A DNA stretch of 19,920 nt, taken from assembly GCA_047975295.1 (NCBI GenBank), contig JBKEDH010000011.1:1-19920 (forward strand). Direction: 5' to 3'. Of this stretch, positions 1-8,989 are shown one piece after another (within the stretch, counting starts at the first letter, position 1; each line of letters opens with the position of its first letter). The notes under the pieces were generated by a model. It saw only the letters and a program-made list of their open reading frames with translations. It searched no databases and had not been told where the DNA came from. The position numbers and the translations under genes are program-made. The DNA comes from JBKEDH01 sp047975295 (GTDB taxonomy: Bacteria > Bacteroidota > Bacteroidia > Flavobacteriales > Flavobacteriaceae).

Positions 1-2558
1 GTACAGTTGGGTACGGTGGGCGTAACCGTGGTCCCAAGTGTGGTAAACGAATGTCCGGAGCATCCTGTGGCATTGCCCTCGGTATTGTAGGGAACAATGG
101 TCACAAAAATTTCTGTATTGGCGGGTAGGTCGGAAACAAACGAATAGGTATTTGTATTGCCTCCCGTTATATCTTCGTTAACGATATCACCCGCGCCAGA
201 GGTTGTTCCCACAAACAAACGATACCCTTCGGCACCGCTGGCAATGGTCCACTCCAAAGAAGTTCCCACATACACATCGGTTTCACCGGGATAGGGAGCC
301 AATAACGCACTACAATCAGGCACTACGCGATTGGTCACCGTGGTAAACGATTGTACGGTACACCCGGCCAGGTCGCCATCATCAAAATAAGGAACAATAC
401 GAACGTTGTAAGTAGTATTCGCTGTAAGGTCGGAAGCAAAATTATATACGGTGGTCTGGCCTACATCTACATTGTTTACTAGATTATTGGCCGCGGCATT
501 GGTTCCCACGCTTAGTTTATAGCCACAGGCCCCAGCACTTTCAGCCCATTCCAGCCCGGTATTGACGGGTACATCGGTGGCATCGGCAATCGGGTCGGCC
601 AAGGCGGGGCAGGTTTTGCTTACCCCTTGAACGGTTACGGTAATATCGTTTCGTACCAATTGGAGGTTTTTGCCACTGGTGCCGGGCGGATTGCCGTTCT
701 CGAACGGTACCAGATCGCTGGTAACCATGGCATAGTACACCCCGTTGTCGCAATCGGTTACGTTATATAGGGTATAGTTGGGGCTGTCGGGCGCACCGGG
801 AACGGCCAACCCGTCCTTAAACCATTGGTAATGGTTTTGTGCGCCCCGTACCGTAGTGGTCAACGTTAGGTTGGTACCGACATTGGGCGTATGGGTTTCA
901 ATAGCATTTACCTTGTCTTGTGGAGCGTAATGGTATTCCGTCATAATAGGCCTTTCTGAGCTTCCAGATGTATTGGTGTTGTTCATAGCCCAGATATAAT
1001 CACCATGGTCGTTTTCAAAATCCCCAAAATGGAATCGGTTGTCGTTGAAACGGAACCGAAAATAGTTTGTATTGGATGTTAAAAGACCCGCAAAATTGGG
1101 AATAGTGCCCGAAAGTCTATTAAAGCTCACATCAAAAGTATCGGAAGCATTAATACCAGAACCACTCGCCTTGATCGAGTAAAACTGATCCATGATATTG
1201 GTGCCGGAAAACAAATTATGGTGACCTATAAAACTATCTAATTTGGTATTCTGGGAAATATTCAAGGATTCTATTTGATTGGTAGAGCAGTTGATATAAT
1301 AAAGTTTCAGATTTTGGGTAAGGTCAAGACCCGTGCCTGTAAACAAGTTGTCGCTAATGGTTAAAAACTCCAATGCTGGGTTGTTTGTAACATCAAGAGC
1401 AGCAAATTGATTGGTAGAAATGTTCAACTGTTCCAAGACCGTGTTTTTCGATAGGTCCAATGTGGTTAGTTGGTTTCGGATAGCACTTACATCTTCCAAC
1501 AGGGTGTTGTTTGTAATATCCAAAGAAGCAAAGGCATTGTTGTCGAGTCTTAAAATGGTTAATGCCGTGTTTTTTGTTAAATCAATGTTGGTCATGTCAT
1601 TACCATATAGATCAAGGTCTTCAAGCAGCAAATTCTGCGTGATATCTATTACAAGTGGCGTAGTATCGTTGTAGTTTATTCTTAAATTAGTCAAATTTGG
1701 TACGATCGAAAAATTCAAGGTATGTTGTAGGTTATGGTGCTGCACATCAACAGTTATCAATGTTGAGGTAGAAGGAAGCAGCAGGGTCTCAACATCGGTG
1801 GAGTTAAATTCCACTCGAACCAAGGAGGTATAGTCTGAAACATCAATGGTCGGGATATCGAACCCCTGTATATCTAGATCCTCGAGCACTGTTTTTACAT
1901 TGGGCAGACTAATGGTTGTGGATGGTGCACTGGAAAAACGTATCCTCAATGATTCCAGACCCGACAGCTCTGTAAAATCAAGTGTTGGATCCGCAAGGTT
2001 ATAGATGTCCACCGAGGTCAAGGTGTTAGTGGCGGGAAGATCCAAGGACACCATATTTATAAAATAGAATATATCTAGGCTTTCGAGGCTTGTGTTATTT
2101 GAAAGATCTAAACTTGTGATGGGTGGATGCGGTGCCAAGCTCGAGAACAAAGAACCTATATCAAGAATGCGCAACGCCACATTGTTCGAAAGATCCAAGG
2201 AGGCAAGGGCATCGTTATTTCTAAATTCCAGCTCCTCCAAAGCGGTTAGCGTATTTAATGGCAAGGAGGCAAACTGGTTGGTGCCTGCATTTAGGCTCGT
2301 AAGGTTTACAAAGGCCTCCAGCCCCGAAAAATCGGTTATGTTGTTTACGGTGACACTCAAAGCGGTCACGGCTTCGGCTTCGGTGTTTAATATATTACCG
2401 TTAGCCCCATTGGTATCAATACCCTGGACGATTAAAAAAGCCTCGAAATTGGCATCGGGTATCGGGGTGGTCTGGGCAAAAATCTTATTAAATCCCAATA
2501 AACCTATGAACAGAATAAACCAATATAAATTCCCCAAACTTAACCTAAATATTTTCAT
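1..2558 (-). CDS. Large secreted leucine-rich-repeat / Ig-like / fibronectin-type protein (C-terminus beyond window)
   Basis: Continuous open frame from an ATG at 2558 to the window edge, 852 residues seen; no stop, so it is 3' partial. Residues 1-29 are a signal peptide (hydrophobic stretch ending IFAQ), followed by PIPDANFEAFL, a mature N-terminus common in flavobacterial leucine-rich-repeat proteins. Residues ~45-520 are degenerate leucine-rich repeats; the clearest (about 300-430) repeat every ~21 residues with the core LDLSxNxxLxxLxxxxNxL. Residues ~545-640 form an Ig-like domain (QWFKDG around W579, then DCDNGVYYAMV). Fibronectin-type-III-like repeats follow, starting near C650 and C749, with the last visible Cys (C852) apparently opening a third; the period is about 100 residues. 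Likely cell-surface or secreted; a C-terminal type IX sorting domain is expected but not visible. Binding partner unknown. The domain reading is strong, the function is inference. Confidence 0.9.
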   Translation of the reverse strand, partial: MKIFRLSLGNLYWFILFIGLLGFNKIFAQTTPIPDANFEAFLIVQGIDTNGANGNILNTEAEAVTALSVTVNNITDFSGLEAFVNLTSLNAGTNQFASLPLNTLTALEELEFRNNDALASLDLSNNVALRILDIGSLFSSLAPHPPITSLDLSNNTSLESLDIFYFINMVSLDLPATNTLTSVDIYNLADPTLDFTELSGLESLRIRFSSAPSTTISLPNVKTVLEDLDIQGFDIPTIDVSDYTSLVRVEFNSTDVETLLLPSTSTLITVDVQHHNLQHTLNFSIVPNLTNLRINYNDTTPLVIDITQNLLLEDLDLYGNDMTNIDLTKNTALTILRLDNNAFASLDITNNTLLEDVSAIRNQLTTLDLSKNTVLEQLNISTNQFAALDVTNNPALEFLTISDNLFTGTGLDLTQNLKLYYINCSTNQIESLNISQNTKLDSFIGHHNLFSGTNIMDQFYSIKASGSGINASDTFDVSFNRLSGTIPNFAGLLTSNTNYFRFRFNDNRFHFGDFENDHGDYIWAMNNTNTSGSSERPIMTEYHYAPQDKVNAIETHTPNVGTNLTLTTTVRGAQNHYQWFKDGLAVPGAPDSPNYTLYNVTDCDNGVYYAMVTSDLVPFENGNPPGTSGKNLQLVRNDITVTVQGVSKTCPALADPIADATDVPVNTGLEWAESAGACGYKLSVGTNAAANNLVNNVDVGQTTVYNFASDLTANTTYNVRIVPYFDDGDLAGCTVQSFTTVTNRVVPDCSALLAPYPGETDVYVGTSLEWTIASGAEGYRLFVGTTSGAGDIVNEDITGGNTNTYSFVSDLPANTEIFVTIVPYNTEGNATGCSGHSFTTLGTTVTPTVPNC

Positions 2559-2641
2559 TGTTTTTCAACTTTAAACCCGATATTACTTAATAAAATATTA
2601 CAAATAGTTCTTATCAACTCTAAAATCTATCGGGTATTTTA

Positions 2642-2649
2642 CAAAAGTA
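2642..2649 (-). promoter_or_regulatory. Bacteroidota-type -7 box for the leucine-rich-repeat protein
   Basis: On the minus strand this reads TACTTTTG, an exact match to the Bacteroidota sigma-70 -7 consensus TAnnTTTG. It lies about 84 bases upstream of the ATG at 2558, which would give a 5' untranslated leader of roughly 75-80 bases. No clear TTG-type -33 box is seen at the usual spacing. Confidence 0.45.
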
Positions 2650-3063
2650 TAGTAATCTACAATCTATACATAGACTGGTTTTGGTGAAAGACGTACCCCT
2701 GTTTTCAGGGAAGAAATATTTTTAAAAGAAGTTCTATTAAAAATCTAAGTTTAATGTTAAAACTATTGATTTTAATGCTTTAGCATTTTTTTTTAAGAAT
2801 GGTGTCTTCCTGACATTTGATATTAATAAATAGAATTATTCTCGCCATATAAGATTCTCATCGTTCGTTGCTCTCTATCGAAATAACAACACACTAAAAA
2901 TCGAATTTCCATAATTATAGTTAAATCTATATAAAATATCATGTTGACAAAGGAAACATCTCTCTTCTACTTTAAAGATTCTTCACTATCGTTCAGAATG
3001 ACAAACTTGCAATATTATGACAAACTATTAAGATTAAGATTTAGCTATATATATTGAGGTTTA

Positions 3064-3223
3064 GAGCTGTCTAAATTTGTATGACTGACTTTTTGTATAG
3101 TTTATTTTTGATGCAGAATGAGGCAAAATAGAAGATAATAGCTAGGCTACTTGATGAAATTTTAACAAAATTATACACAAAAAGAGACATAGAAAAACAA
3201 TTGATATAAATTTAGACAGACTC
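3064..3223. repeat. MITE-like element with ~20-base terminal inverted repeats
   Basis: The left end (3064-3082) reads GAGCTGTCTAAATTTGTAT. The right end, reverse-complemented (3223-3204), reads GAGTCTGTCTAAATTTATAT. They differ by one inserted base and one substitution. The 160-base interior is non-coding. The right end extended inward matches 12361-12388 at 26 of 28 positions, so the end sequence is dispersed. It has the size and form of a miniature inverted-repeat transposable element; no target-site duplication is obvious by eye, and the parent transposase is unknown. Confidence 0.6.
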
Positions 3224-3319
3224 TTAAAATATTAATCGAACTCAAGGCATAATATAACACAGTGATTTTAGTACACTGCAAAAATGGATTCGATGAAGTC
3301 AATTACTGTCATTAAACAA

Positions 3320-3349
3320 AAAACCCCGAATAAAACTATCCGGAGTTTT
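3320..3349 (-). terminator. Intrinsic terminator downstream of the SWIM/DUF6493 pair
   Basis: On the minus strand AAAACTCCG (3349-3341) pairs with CGGGGTTTT (3328-3320), a 9-base stem with one G-U pair and a 12-base loop, running into a T-rich tract (3323-3312). It lies about 180 bases past the stop at 3528, so it would end the minus-strand transcript carrying the DUF6493-type gene. A very similar hairpin is found after rpsP. Confidence 0.65.
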
Positions 3350-3416
3350 GCTTAAATTATTCTCCCTAAGAACTAATTAACAGCATTACAAAGTTAAACC
3401 TAAAGAACAGAATATG

Positions 3417-3438
3417 AAATACGTATAACTACGTATTT
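3417..3438. repeat. Perfect palindrome AAATACGTA-taac-TACGTATTT
   Basis: A 9-base perfect inverted repeat with a 4-base spacer, lying between the DUF6493-type stop (3528) and the terminator at 3320-3349. It could be an RNA hairpin in the 3' untranslated region, an operator-like site, or a secondary terminator; minus-strand read-through would meet only a short T/A-rich flank, which makes the terminator reading weaker. Confidence 0.45.
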
Positions 3439-3527
3439 TTAGACATATCTATTCTACTTATCGAATTTAATCAATAATTTAACGTGGAGAATGGATAAGC
3501 AAAAGGTGTTTTTGTCGTGTACCAAGT

Positions 3528-6413
3528 TTATTTTTCTATCTGACCAATAACCTTTTTTAGTGAACTTATAGATTTCCATTGGTTTAATTTTATTAAAACC
3601 AATTTATTGTTTTTGGCATTGAGTCCCATTAATAATTCGTTATAAATTTCAAGTATTTTTTTAGTGCCCCTAATGGGAGTTTCACTTAGTTGTGGAACCA
3701 TATTTTCCAATAAACTAAACAGGGCCATATTGTGTTTTTTGGAGGCGTTGAACAACTGATCGACTATTAAATCGGTAAACCGTTTCATTGGTGCATATTC
3801 GGTTTCTTGAAGTTTTCCAAAAATATATCCTAACTTTTTATTATCAATGTTGTCATTTTGAACAGCCCTAATCCAAATTTCACCAGCCAAATAAGCACCT
3901 TGCTTTTTTGAGAATAACATACAACAAGCCAAATTTAAATATGCCATTTCGCCCATTGTATTATTCCAAATATGAGTAGTTGCCGAAAGCATACTGTTAA
4001 CCGCTTTTTCTTCATCTGCCTCGGTATAGGAGGTTTGGTATAGATAGTCTTTTAAAAACTGAAAATAAATCAAATCGGCATTATTTGGAGCCATATACAG
4101 CATTTTCTCATAATCGATGCTAACAGAACGGTCGAAATTATACATATTCGATTTTGGATTTAAAAATAAAGGCACATAATACAAGGTTTTCTTTTTAATC
4201 CATTTTTTTAATAGTGACTGTTCTACATTTTTTAAAATATTGTCGGATTTTGGTTGCTTACCAGCAATAGTAAACTCTAACCTTTTACTCTTAAAAACCG
4301 TTTCTTCATATTCTCTGTTTTTATAATTGTATATTTTGCTTTTTTCATCTTTAACTTTATTTTCCCAACTAATGGTATCGATAAGGTACCTGTCAAGGCT
4401 ACTTTTAGAAAAATGTTTTAAAAATAATTCCATATTTTCCAAATTATTCTTTCGGTATAATACAGGTATCCAAATTTCCGGGGTTTCAACTTCTTTAATA
4501 TTAAAATCGGTCTTACCAAATAAATGGGACAGCAAATTATTATATTCTTTATTAAGTGTGTTTTCAGGAAAATCATTCTGCCCATCAATCACCAATCTGG
4601 ATATTGCTATTTGAAAATCGAGTATTTCAATAGCTTTATCTTGTTTTTGGTATAAGGTTAGCCTATTAATAAAAGTTTCGATATCCAACCAACAAGGTGT
4701 ATATGTAGGTGTAGATAAAAACGGAAGATTTACTTTATTTGATATTAAATTTTTACAATAATTCAACAAAGGTTTATAAATAGCGACAATAGGGTCTGCA
4801 TCTATTCGTTCTATCGGGCAGAAAGATGTACCCGAACTTGTTTTATATTTATTTTGACTTTCTATTTTCAAGGCATTTGTATATAGCTTTAAGAGTGCTT
4901 TCGATTCGTTTGGATAGGCTTCCATTAAAGGATACGCTACATTTAAAAAGGTTATAGCCATTAAATATTCGGCTTTTCCTGCCATATCCCATATATTGGT
5001 TTTTGTTAAAGCCCGTTTTAAGGTTGGTTCCAATTTTGTAATATCGTCTTTGTTGATATTCAGCATTAGTTCTGGCAGGGTTTTTAAAAACAAATCGAAA
5101 TGATAGGGTTCGTTGTTCTCGAAACATTGGCTTAAAAAGAATATACGGTCTTCGTTATTTTTAAAAGGTATTATTTTGTTTGTTTCACTTATTTTTTTGG
5201 TTTTTACCAATTCAAGCGACATCGAAAGTTCGCCTTGACCGGGACTTTGGCTTATAAAATCTTTTAAAATATCTTTTGCATTTATAAAGAGACTACCGGT
5301 ATAAATTTCAAGTTGTTCCTTTAAATCAACATCGTCCTTATCTCCGTACTTCTCTATTATTGTTGCTGCTCTTTTTTGAATATCATCGTCTTGGCTCAAT
5401 AAAGCATTAGTGGCAGCAGTACATATATTTTGAGTGAACGCTTTATTGTTTTTTACTAAGGCATCTAAAATTACAAGTGTACTTTTTACGATACTTTTTA
5501 CTTCCGAAGTAAGCAATACAGGAGTATGGTCTAAAAATTGCTGTATATTAAATTGTTGATTTTTAACTATTTTCTTTACTAAGGACAAGGATACATTTAT
5601 AGGCTTGCTTTGTGGCGAATTAAAAGACAGAAACAGTTCGTCTTGAAGTGTTAACAATTCGGCTTCGGTAGGATTTAGCAATTCTATTAGTTTAAAATAC
5701 CAACCACTCTGTATTTTATTGAAATTTCTGGTAGCTGTTAAAAAACTCTCTTTAAGTACCTTTATCCTGTCTAAATCATTTTTTTCTATAAGTTGGACAA
5801 AAACATCTTCCCAACCCAAATGTTTACCTTGTAAATGCACAAACCTATTACTGTAATGTATATTATTGTCTAGTTCGAACAAATACCAAATATGTTCTTT
5901 TAAGGTTATGGCATCCAGATATAAATTTTTTAAAGAAAAAGCATACTGACGGTTTACATCGGTATCTATGTAAATGGTGTTAAGCAGTTTTAAAACCACC
6001 AATTCTTTACTGGGTTCCAACCATTTGTTCTGGTACAATTCTATAACATGATTATAATTTATTTTCCAAATCGAATCTAAATTTTCATTTATATATTTGC
6101 CAAACCATTCCGGTCGATATTCTTTATAATAATTGTTTTCAAACAGCCCTATCGGCAAAGTCCAAAAGGCTTTTGTGTAGTCGGTATAGTTCATTAAACG
6201 GTAACCGGCAAAACCGATACTTTCCAATTGTTTTGTATCGCCCCTACTGCCGTAGGTACGGTTTCCTTTTTCTATAAATTCCGATAGATATTTGTTTAAT
6301 TTCTTTATTTTGGGTACAAGTGCTTTTTGCTGTTCTTTATTTAAGGTTTCTATAAATGGAAGGCAATTTTTTCCATCCATTACCAATTTTTCAAATTCGT
6401 CTTTATATTCCAT
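3528..6413 (-). CDS. DUF6493-type helical-repeat protein, partner of the SWIM protein
   Basis: 961 residues, no signal peptide and no membrane segment, so probably cytoplasmic. I assign it to DUF6493 from remembered family features, not a search: a conserved W in WEDVFVQLIEKNDLDRIKVL (W201), then WYFKLIELLNPTEAEL (238-253) and a HEAT-like segment QDDDIQKRAATIIEKYG (341-357), which match the order I know from actinobacterial and Bacteroidota members (W..AL..L...LDR..LL, WF..LH..L.PT..E, VQ.RAL..I). The remainder is Lys/Asn/Leu-rich and predominantly helical in appearance. The ATG sits 4 bases after the TGA of the SWIM gene, so the two are almost certainly co-translated. Molecular function is unknown. 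In the clusters I recall, the family accompanies SWIM, MoxR-type AAA+ and VWA proteins; those last two are absent here. Confidence 0.75.
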   Translation of the reverse strand: MEYKDEFEKLVMDGKNCLPFIETLNKEQQKALVPKIKKLNKYLSEFIEKGNRTYGSRGDTKQLESIGFAGYRLMNYTDYTKAFWTLPIGLFENNYYKEYRPEWFGKYINENLDSIWKINYNHVIELYQNKWLEPSKELVVLKLLNTIYIDTDVNRQYAFSLKNLYLDAITLKEHIWYLFELDNNIHYSNRFVHLQGKHLGWEDVFVQLIEKNDLDRIKVLKESFLTATRNFNKIQSGWYFKLIELLNPTEAELLTLQDELFLSFNSPQSKPINVSLSLVKKIVKNQQFNIQQFLDHTPVLLTSEVKSIVKSTLVILDALVKNNKAFTQNICTAATNALLSQDDDIQKRAATIIEKYGDKDDVDLKEQLEIYTGSLFINAKDILKDFISQSPGQGELSMSLELVKTKKISETNKIIPFKNNEDRIFFLSQCFENNEPYHFDLFLKTLPELMLNINKDDITKLEPTLKRALTKTNIWDMAGKAEYLMAITFLNVAYPLMEAYPNESKALLKLYTNALKIESQNKYKTSSGTSFCPIERIDADPIVAIYKPLLNYCKNLISNKVNLPFLSTPTYTPCWLDIETFINRLTLYQKQDKAIEILDFQIAISRLVIDGQNDFPENTLNKEYNNLLSHLFGKTDFNIKEVETPEIWIPVLYRKNNLENMELFLKHFSKSSLDRYLIDTISWENKVKDEKSKIYNYKNREYEETVFKSKRLEFTIAGKQPKSDNILKNVEQSLLKKWIKKKTLYYVPLFLNPKSNMYNFDRSVSIDYEKMLYMAPNNADLIYFQFLKDYLYQTSYTEADEEKAVNSMLSATTHIWNNTMGEMAYLNLACCMLFSKKQGAYLAGEIWIRAVQNDNIDNKKLGYIFGKLQETEYAPMKRFTDLIVDQLFNASKKHNMALFSLLENMVPQLSETPIRGTKKILEIYNELLMGLNAKNNKLVLIKLNQWKSISSLKKVIGQIEK

Positions 6414-6417
6414 AACG

Positions 6418-7752
6418 TCAACTTGTTTTCTTTTTAACGGCCAAAATATGCTTGCATGGTCCTCTTTCTCCTTGGTTTTGGCTAAACCAAACGCAAGTAC
6501 ATCTTTCAGTTTTATCTAAAATAACCAAATGCTTTACACCACTTCCTTCTACACGGGCTTCAATATAATTATCTTTGTTTTTTATAATCTCGACCTTGTT
6601 TTGTTCTAATAATTTTTCTACTCCTTTTAATCTTGGGTTTAAATTTACAATGCGTTTCAATTCAAATGGCAGGCGTCTGTAAAAAAAATGATTTTGGTCT
6701 AAATCGAATCCCAACAGCCCCAATGCTGATAATTTTGCCGTAAGGTTATCTATTTTAGAAAACGATATATTCTCTTCTATTGCTGTAAGTGTCTTATTAA
6801 ATTCCTGATTGGCAAAACTGTAATTATCCATACGCTGTATTAAATCGTTAGGCAGATCTTCCATCAATTCTTCAAGCAATACACCTTCTCCCGAAAAACC
6901 ACGCCAAGTATCTCTAGACAACGAAAACGTAAAAACAATATCCTTAATGTACAGTTGAAATGTGACTGACTGTAAATGGTTGTGCGAAAAAATTTTAAGG
7001 ACATCTACTAAGGGCAACAAATTAGTAAGCAAATGGAGTCTGTGGATACCACCTATCACCACGCCTTGATTATTTGGCATAGGGCTAAACATAAATTTTG
7101 CACCCCGCTTAATTAAATAATAATCATTTTTCACCTTACCTTTCGGTATGGTTTTAAATAATTGCAAGGCCTGAATTTTGTTTAATGTTGCTATAATCTC
7201 CGATTCCGACATATAATGTTGAACGGTTGTCAACCCCTTTATCCATTTTTTTGGCAAAGGCACTTTGCGTTCTATAACATTATGCTTTTGGGTTGAAATC
7301 CGAACATCGTTCTCGCCAACCGAAAGCATCATAGTATCGTTTCGGGCAATAGTGCCCAGAGCCGAAATCATAGCCTGGTTAAAATCGACATTGGTCGTAC
7401 CATTTTCCAAGAACTCGCCATGATGTCCTTTTTCCAATATATCGGCACGTACATACACTCCTGCACAATGCGAAAAACCTTCGAATCGTATTTTATTGTT
7501 ACCGGCAGTAACAATAGGATCTTTTAAAAGTGCCATTTGAAAAGGCGACAGATTAAAACTGGATTGCACCGTATTGGAAATGGTTATTAAACAGCGAGCC
7601 ACTTCGAAAGCATTTTCGATATTACCCCAAAAAAAACAGGGTACCGTCTTTTTTTGTATTTCTGAATAATTGGCCAGAACTAAATTAGAAGCATGCTGTT
7701 TTTTACTAAAAACTGATGGTAATGAATATTTATAAGATACAATATCACTCAT
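6418..7752 (-). CDS. SWIM zinc-finger family protein
   Basis: 444 residues with a C-terminal SWIM zinc finger: C418-T-C420, twelve residues, then C433-K-H435 (CxC-x12-CxH). SWIM fingers bind zinc and are associated with nucleic-acid or protein binding. The rest of the protein (1-410) is the long, poorly characterised region found in bacterial SWIM proteins encoded with MoxR/VWA clusters (the E. coli YehQ type); no catalytic motif is visible in it. No signal peptide, so cytoplasmic. Start ATG at 7752, 32 bases after the stop of the upstream acyl-CoA dehydrogenase gene; no good promoter box was found in that gap, so read-through from the dehydrogenase is possible. The stop is followed 4 bases later by the DUF6493-type start. 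The SWIM motif is certain; the biological role is unknown. Confidence 0.85.
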   Translation of the reverse strand: MSDIVSYKYSLPSVFSKKQHASNLVLANYSEIQKKTVPCFFWGNIENAFEVARCLITISNTVQSSFNLSPFQMALLKDPIVTAGNNKIRFEGFSHCAGVYVRADILEKGHHGEFLENGTTNVDFNQAMISALGTIARNDTMMLSVGENDVRISTQKHNVIERKVPLPKKWIKGLTTVQHYMSESEIIATLNKIQALQLFKTIPKGKVKNDYYLIKRGAKFMFSPMPNNQGVVIGGIHRLHLLTNLLPLVDVLKIFSHNHLQSVTFQLYIKDIVFTFSLSRDTWRGFSGEGVLLEELMEDLPNDLIQRMDNYSFANQEFNKTLTAIEENISFSKIDNLTAKLSALGLLGFDLDQNHFFYRRLPFELKRIVNLNPRLKGVEKLLEQNKVEIIKNKDNYIEARVEGSGVKHLVILDKTERCTCVWFSQNQGERGPCKHILAVKKKTS

Positions 7753-7784
7753 TCGTGTATATATTTAAAACAATTTAGTTAAAA

Positions 7785-8963
7785 TCACTTAAAAGCCGAA
7801 AAACCCGTTACGTCCATTCCGGTAATAAGCAAGTGGATATCGTGTGTGCCTTCGTAGGTAATAACGCTTTCCAAATTCATCATGTGGCGCATTATGGAAT
7901 ACTCGCCGGTAATACCCATGCCACCTAATATTTGTCGGGCTTCACGGGCAATTTTTATGGCCATTTCCACATTATTGCGTTTTGCCATAGAAATTTGTGC
8001 CGAAGTAGCTTTTCCTTCATTCCGTAAAATGCCCAAACGCCAAGCCAATAATTGGGCTTTGGTAATTTCGGTAATCATTTCGGCTAATTTTTTTTGCTGT
8101 AATTGTGTGGCTCCAATGGGTTTATCGAATTGGATTCGCTCTTTAGAATAGCGCAATGCCGTATCATAACAATCCATAGCGGCACCTATGGCACCCCAAG
8201 CAATACCGTAGCGGGCAGAGTCCAAACAGCCAAGTGCTGCACCCAAACCCGATTTGCCTTCCAATAGATTTTCTTTAGGGATTTTTACATTATCGAAAAT
8301 CAACTCACCGGTAGCCGATGCACGTAACGACCATTTATTGTGGGTTTCGGGCGTTGAAAATCCTTCCATACCCCGCTCTACAATTAAACCGTGAATGCGG
8401 CCCGTTTCGTTTTTTGCCCAAACAACGGCAATATCGGCAAAAGGTGCATTGCTTATCCACATTTTGGCACCGTTTAACACATAATGATTGCCCATATCTT
8501 TAAAATTGGTAAGCATTCCACCCGGATTAGAACCATGGTCAGGCTCGGTAAGTCCAAAACAGCCAACAAGTTCGCCCGTTGCCAGTTTGGGCAAATATTT
8601 TTGGCATTGCGTTTCGTTGCCGTATTTAAAAATAGGGTACATAACCAAACTAGACTGTACCGAAGCTGTACTGCGTATGCCCGAATCGCCACGCTCAATT
8701 TCCTGCATAATCAATCCGTACGAGATTTGATCTAGTCCCGAACCGCCATATTGTTCGGGAATGTAGGCACCAAAAGCTCCAATTTTGCCCAAGCCCTGTA
8801 TTAATGTTTGGGGAAATTCGGCTCGTTGCGCAAAATCTTCAATTATGGGCGATACTTCTTTTTTTACCCAATTGCGCGTTGCATTGCGTACCAGTTTATG
8901 CTCGTCGGTAAGCAAATCGTCCACATTATAATAATCGGGCGCTTCAAACAAATCCGGTTTCAT
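7785..8963 (-). CDS. Acyl-CoA dehydrogenase, glutaryl-CoA dehydrogenase-like
   Basis: 392 residues from the ATG at 8963 (MKPDLFEAPDYY), the N-terminus I know for flavobacterial orthologues. An in-frame ATG at 8990 would add nine residues but falls on a promoter-like box, so I prefer the shorter form. The FAD enzyme oxidises (and in true glutaryl-CoA dehydrogenases also decarboxylates) an acyl-CoA thioester, feeding electrons to ETF. Motifs match glutaryl-CoA dehydrogenase closely: GIRSTASVQSS, where the Arg corresponds to the glutarate-binding Arg94 of the human enzyme; GCFGLTEPDHGSNP; MWISNAP; WSLRASATGELIFDNV; and YEGTHDIH with the catalytic-base Glu at residue 371. The substrate would be glutaryl-CoA from lysine or tryptophan breakdown, but no other catabolic gene is nearby, so the exact substrate is inferred. 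Confidence 0.9.
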   Translation of the reverse strand: MKPDLFEAPDYYNVDDLLTDEHKLVRNATRNWVKKEVSPIIEDFAQRAEFPQTLIQGLGKIGAFGAYIPEQYGGSGLDQISYGLIMQEIERGDSGIRSTASVQSSLVMYPIFKYGNETQCQKYLPKLATGELVGCFGLTEPDHGSNPGGMLTNFKDMGNHYVLNGAKMWISNAPFADIAVVWAKNETGRIHGLIVERGMEGFSTPETHNKWSLRASATGELIFDNVKIPKENLLEGKSGLGAALGCLDSARYGIAWGAIGAAMDCYDTALRYSKERIQFDKPIGATQLQQKKLAEMITEITKAQLLAWRLGILRNEGKATSAQISMAKRNNVEMAIKIAREARQILGGMGITGEYSIMRHMMNLESVITYEGTHDIHLLITGMDVTGFSAFK

Positions 8964-8989
8964 AACATTTATGCTTTTTGTTTTCAACA

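Larger units (their letters stand above)
2559..3527. other. Gene-free AT-rich intergenic region
   Basis: About 970 bases between two minus-strand genes with no credible ORF. Besides the promoter, MITE-like element, terminator and palindrome listed separately, it holds two loosely similar stretches, 2851-2890 and 2976-3006, of the form agattct...cgttc...gaat(g/a)acaa. The second contains the inverted pair ATTCT/AGAAT and looks like the short dispersed intergenic repeats common in this phylum. The region looks like a repository of decayed repeats rather than a lost gene. Confidence 0.6.

Noticed and set aside
541..753. Minus-strand ORF of 70 residues
   Set aside because: An out-of-frame shadow inside the large surface-protein gene; its composition (Arg-rich) is that of an off-frame translation.
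1250..1700. Periodic similarity that could suggest a CRISPR or tandem DNA repeat
   Set aside because: The ~63-base period is explained by 21-residue leucine-rich repeats in frame; the DNA repeats are too divergent for CRISPR.
1411..2574. Two plus-strand ORFs (1411-1674, 2092-2574)
   Set aside because: Antisense shadows of the leucine-rich repeats; the minus-strand frame is continuous and has recognisable repeats and a signal peptide.
2976..3006. Possible dispersed repeat with the pair ATTCT/AGAAT
   Set aside because: Only one good copy in this window, and the similar stretch at 2851-2890 is too diverged to claim a repeat family from this sequence alone.
8484..8735. Overlapping plus-strand ORFs of 80-83 residues
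   Set aside because: Antisense to the well-conserved acyl-CoA dehydrogenase gene, with no recognisable features.
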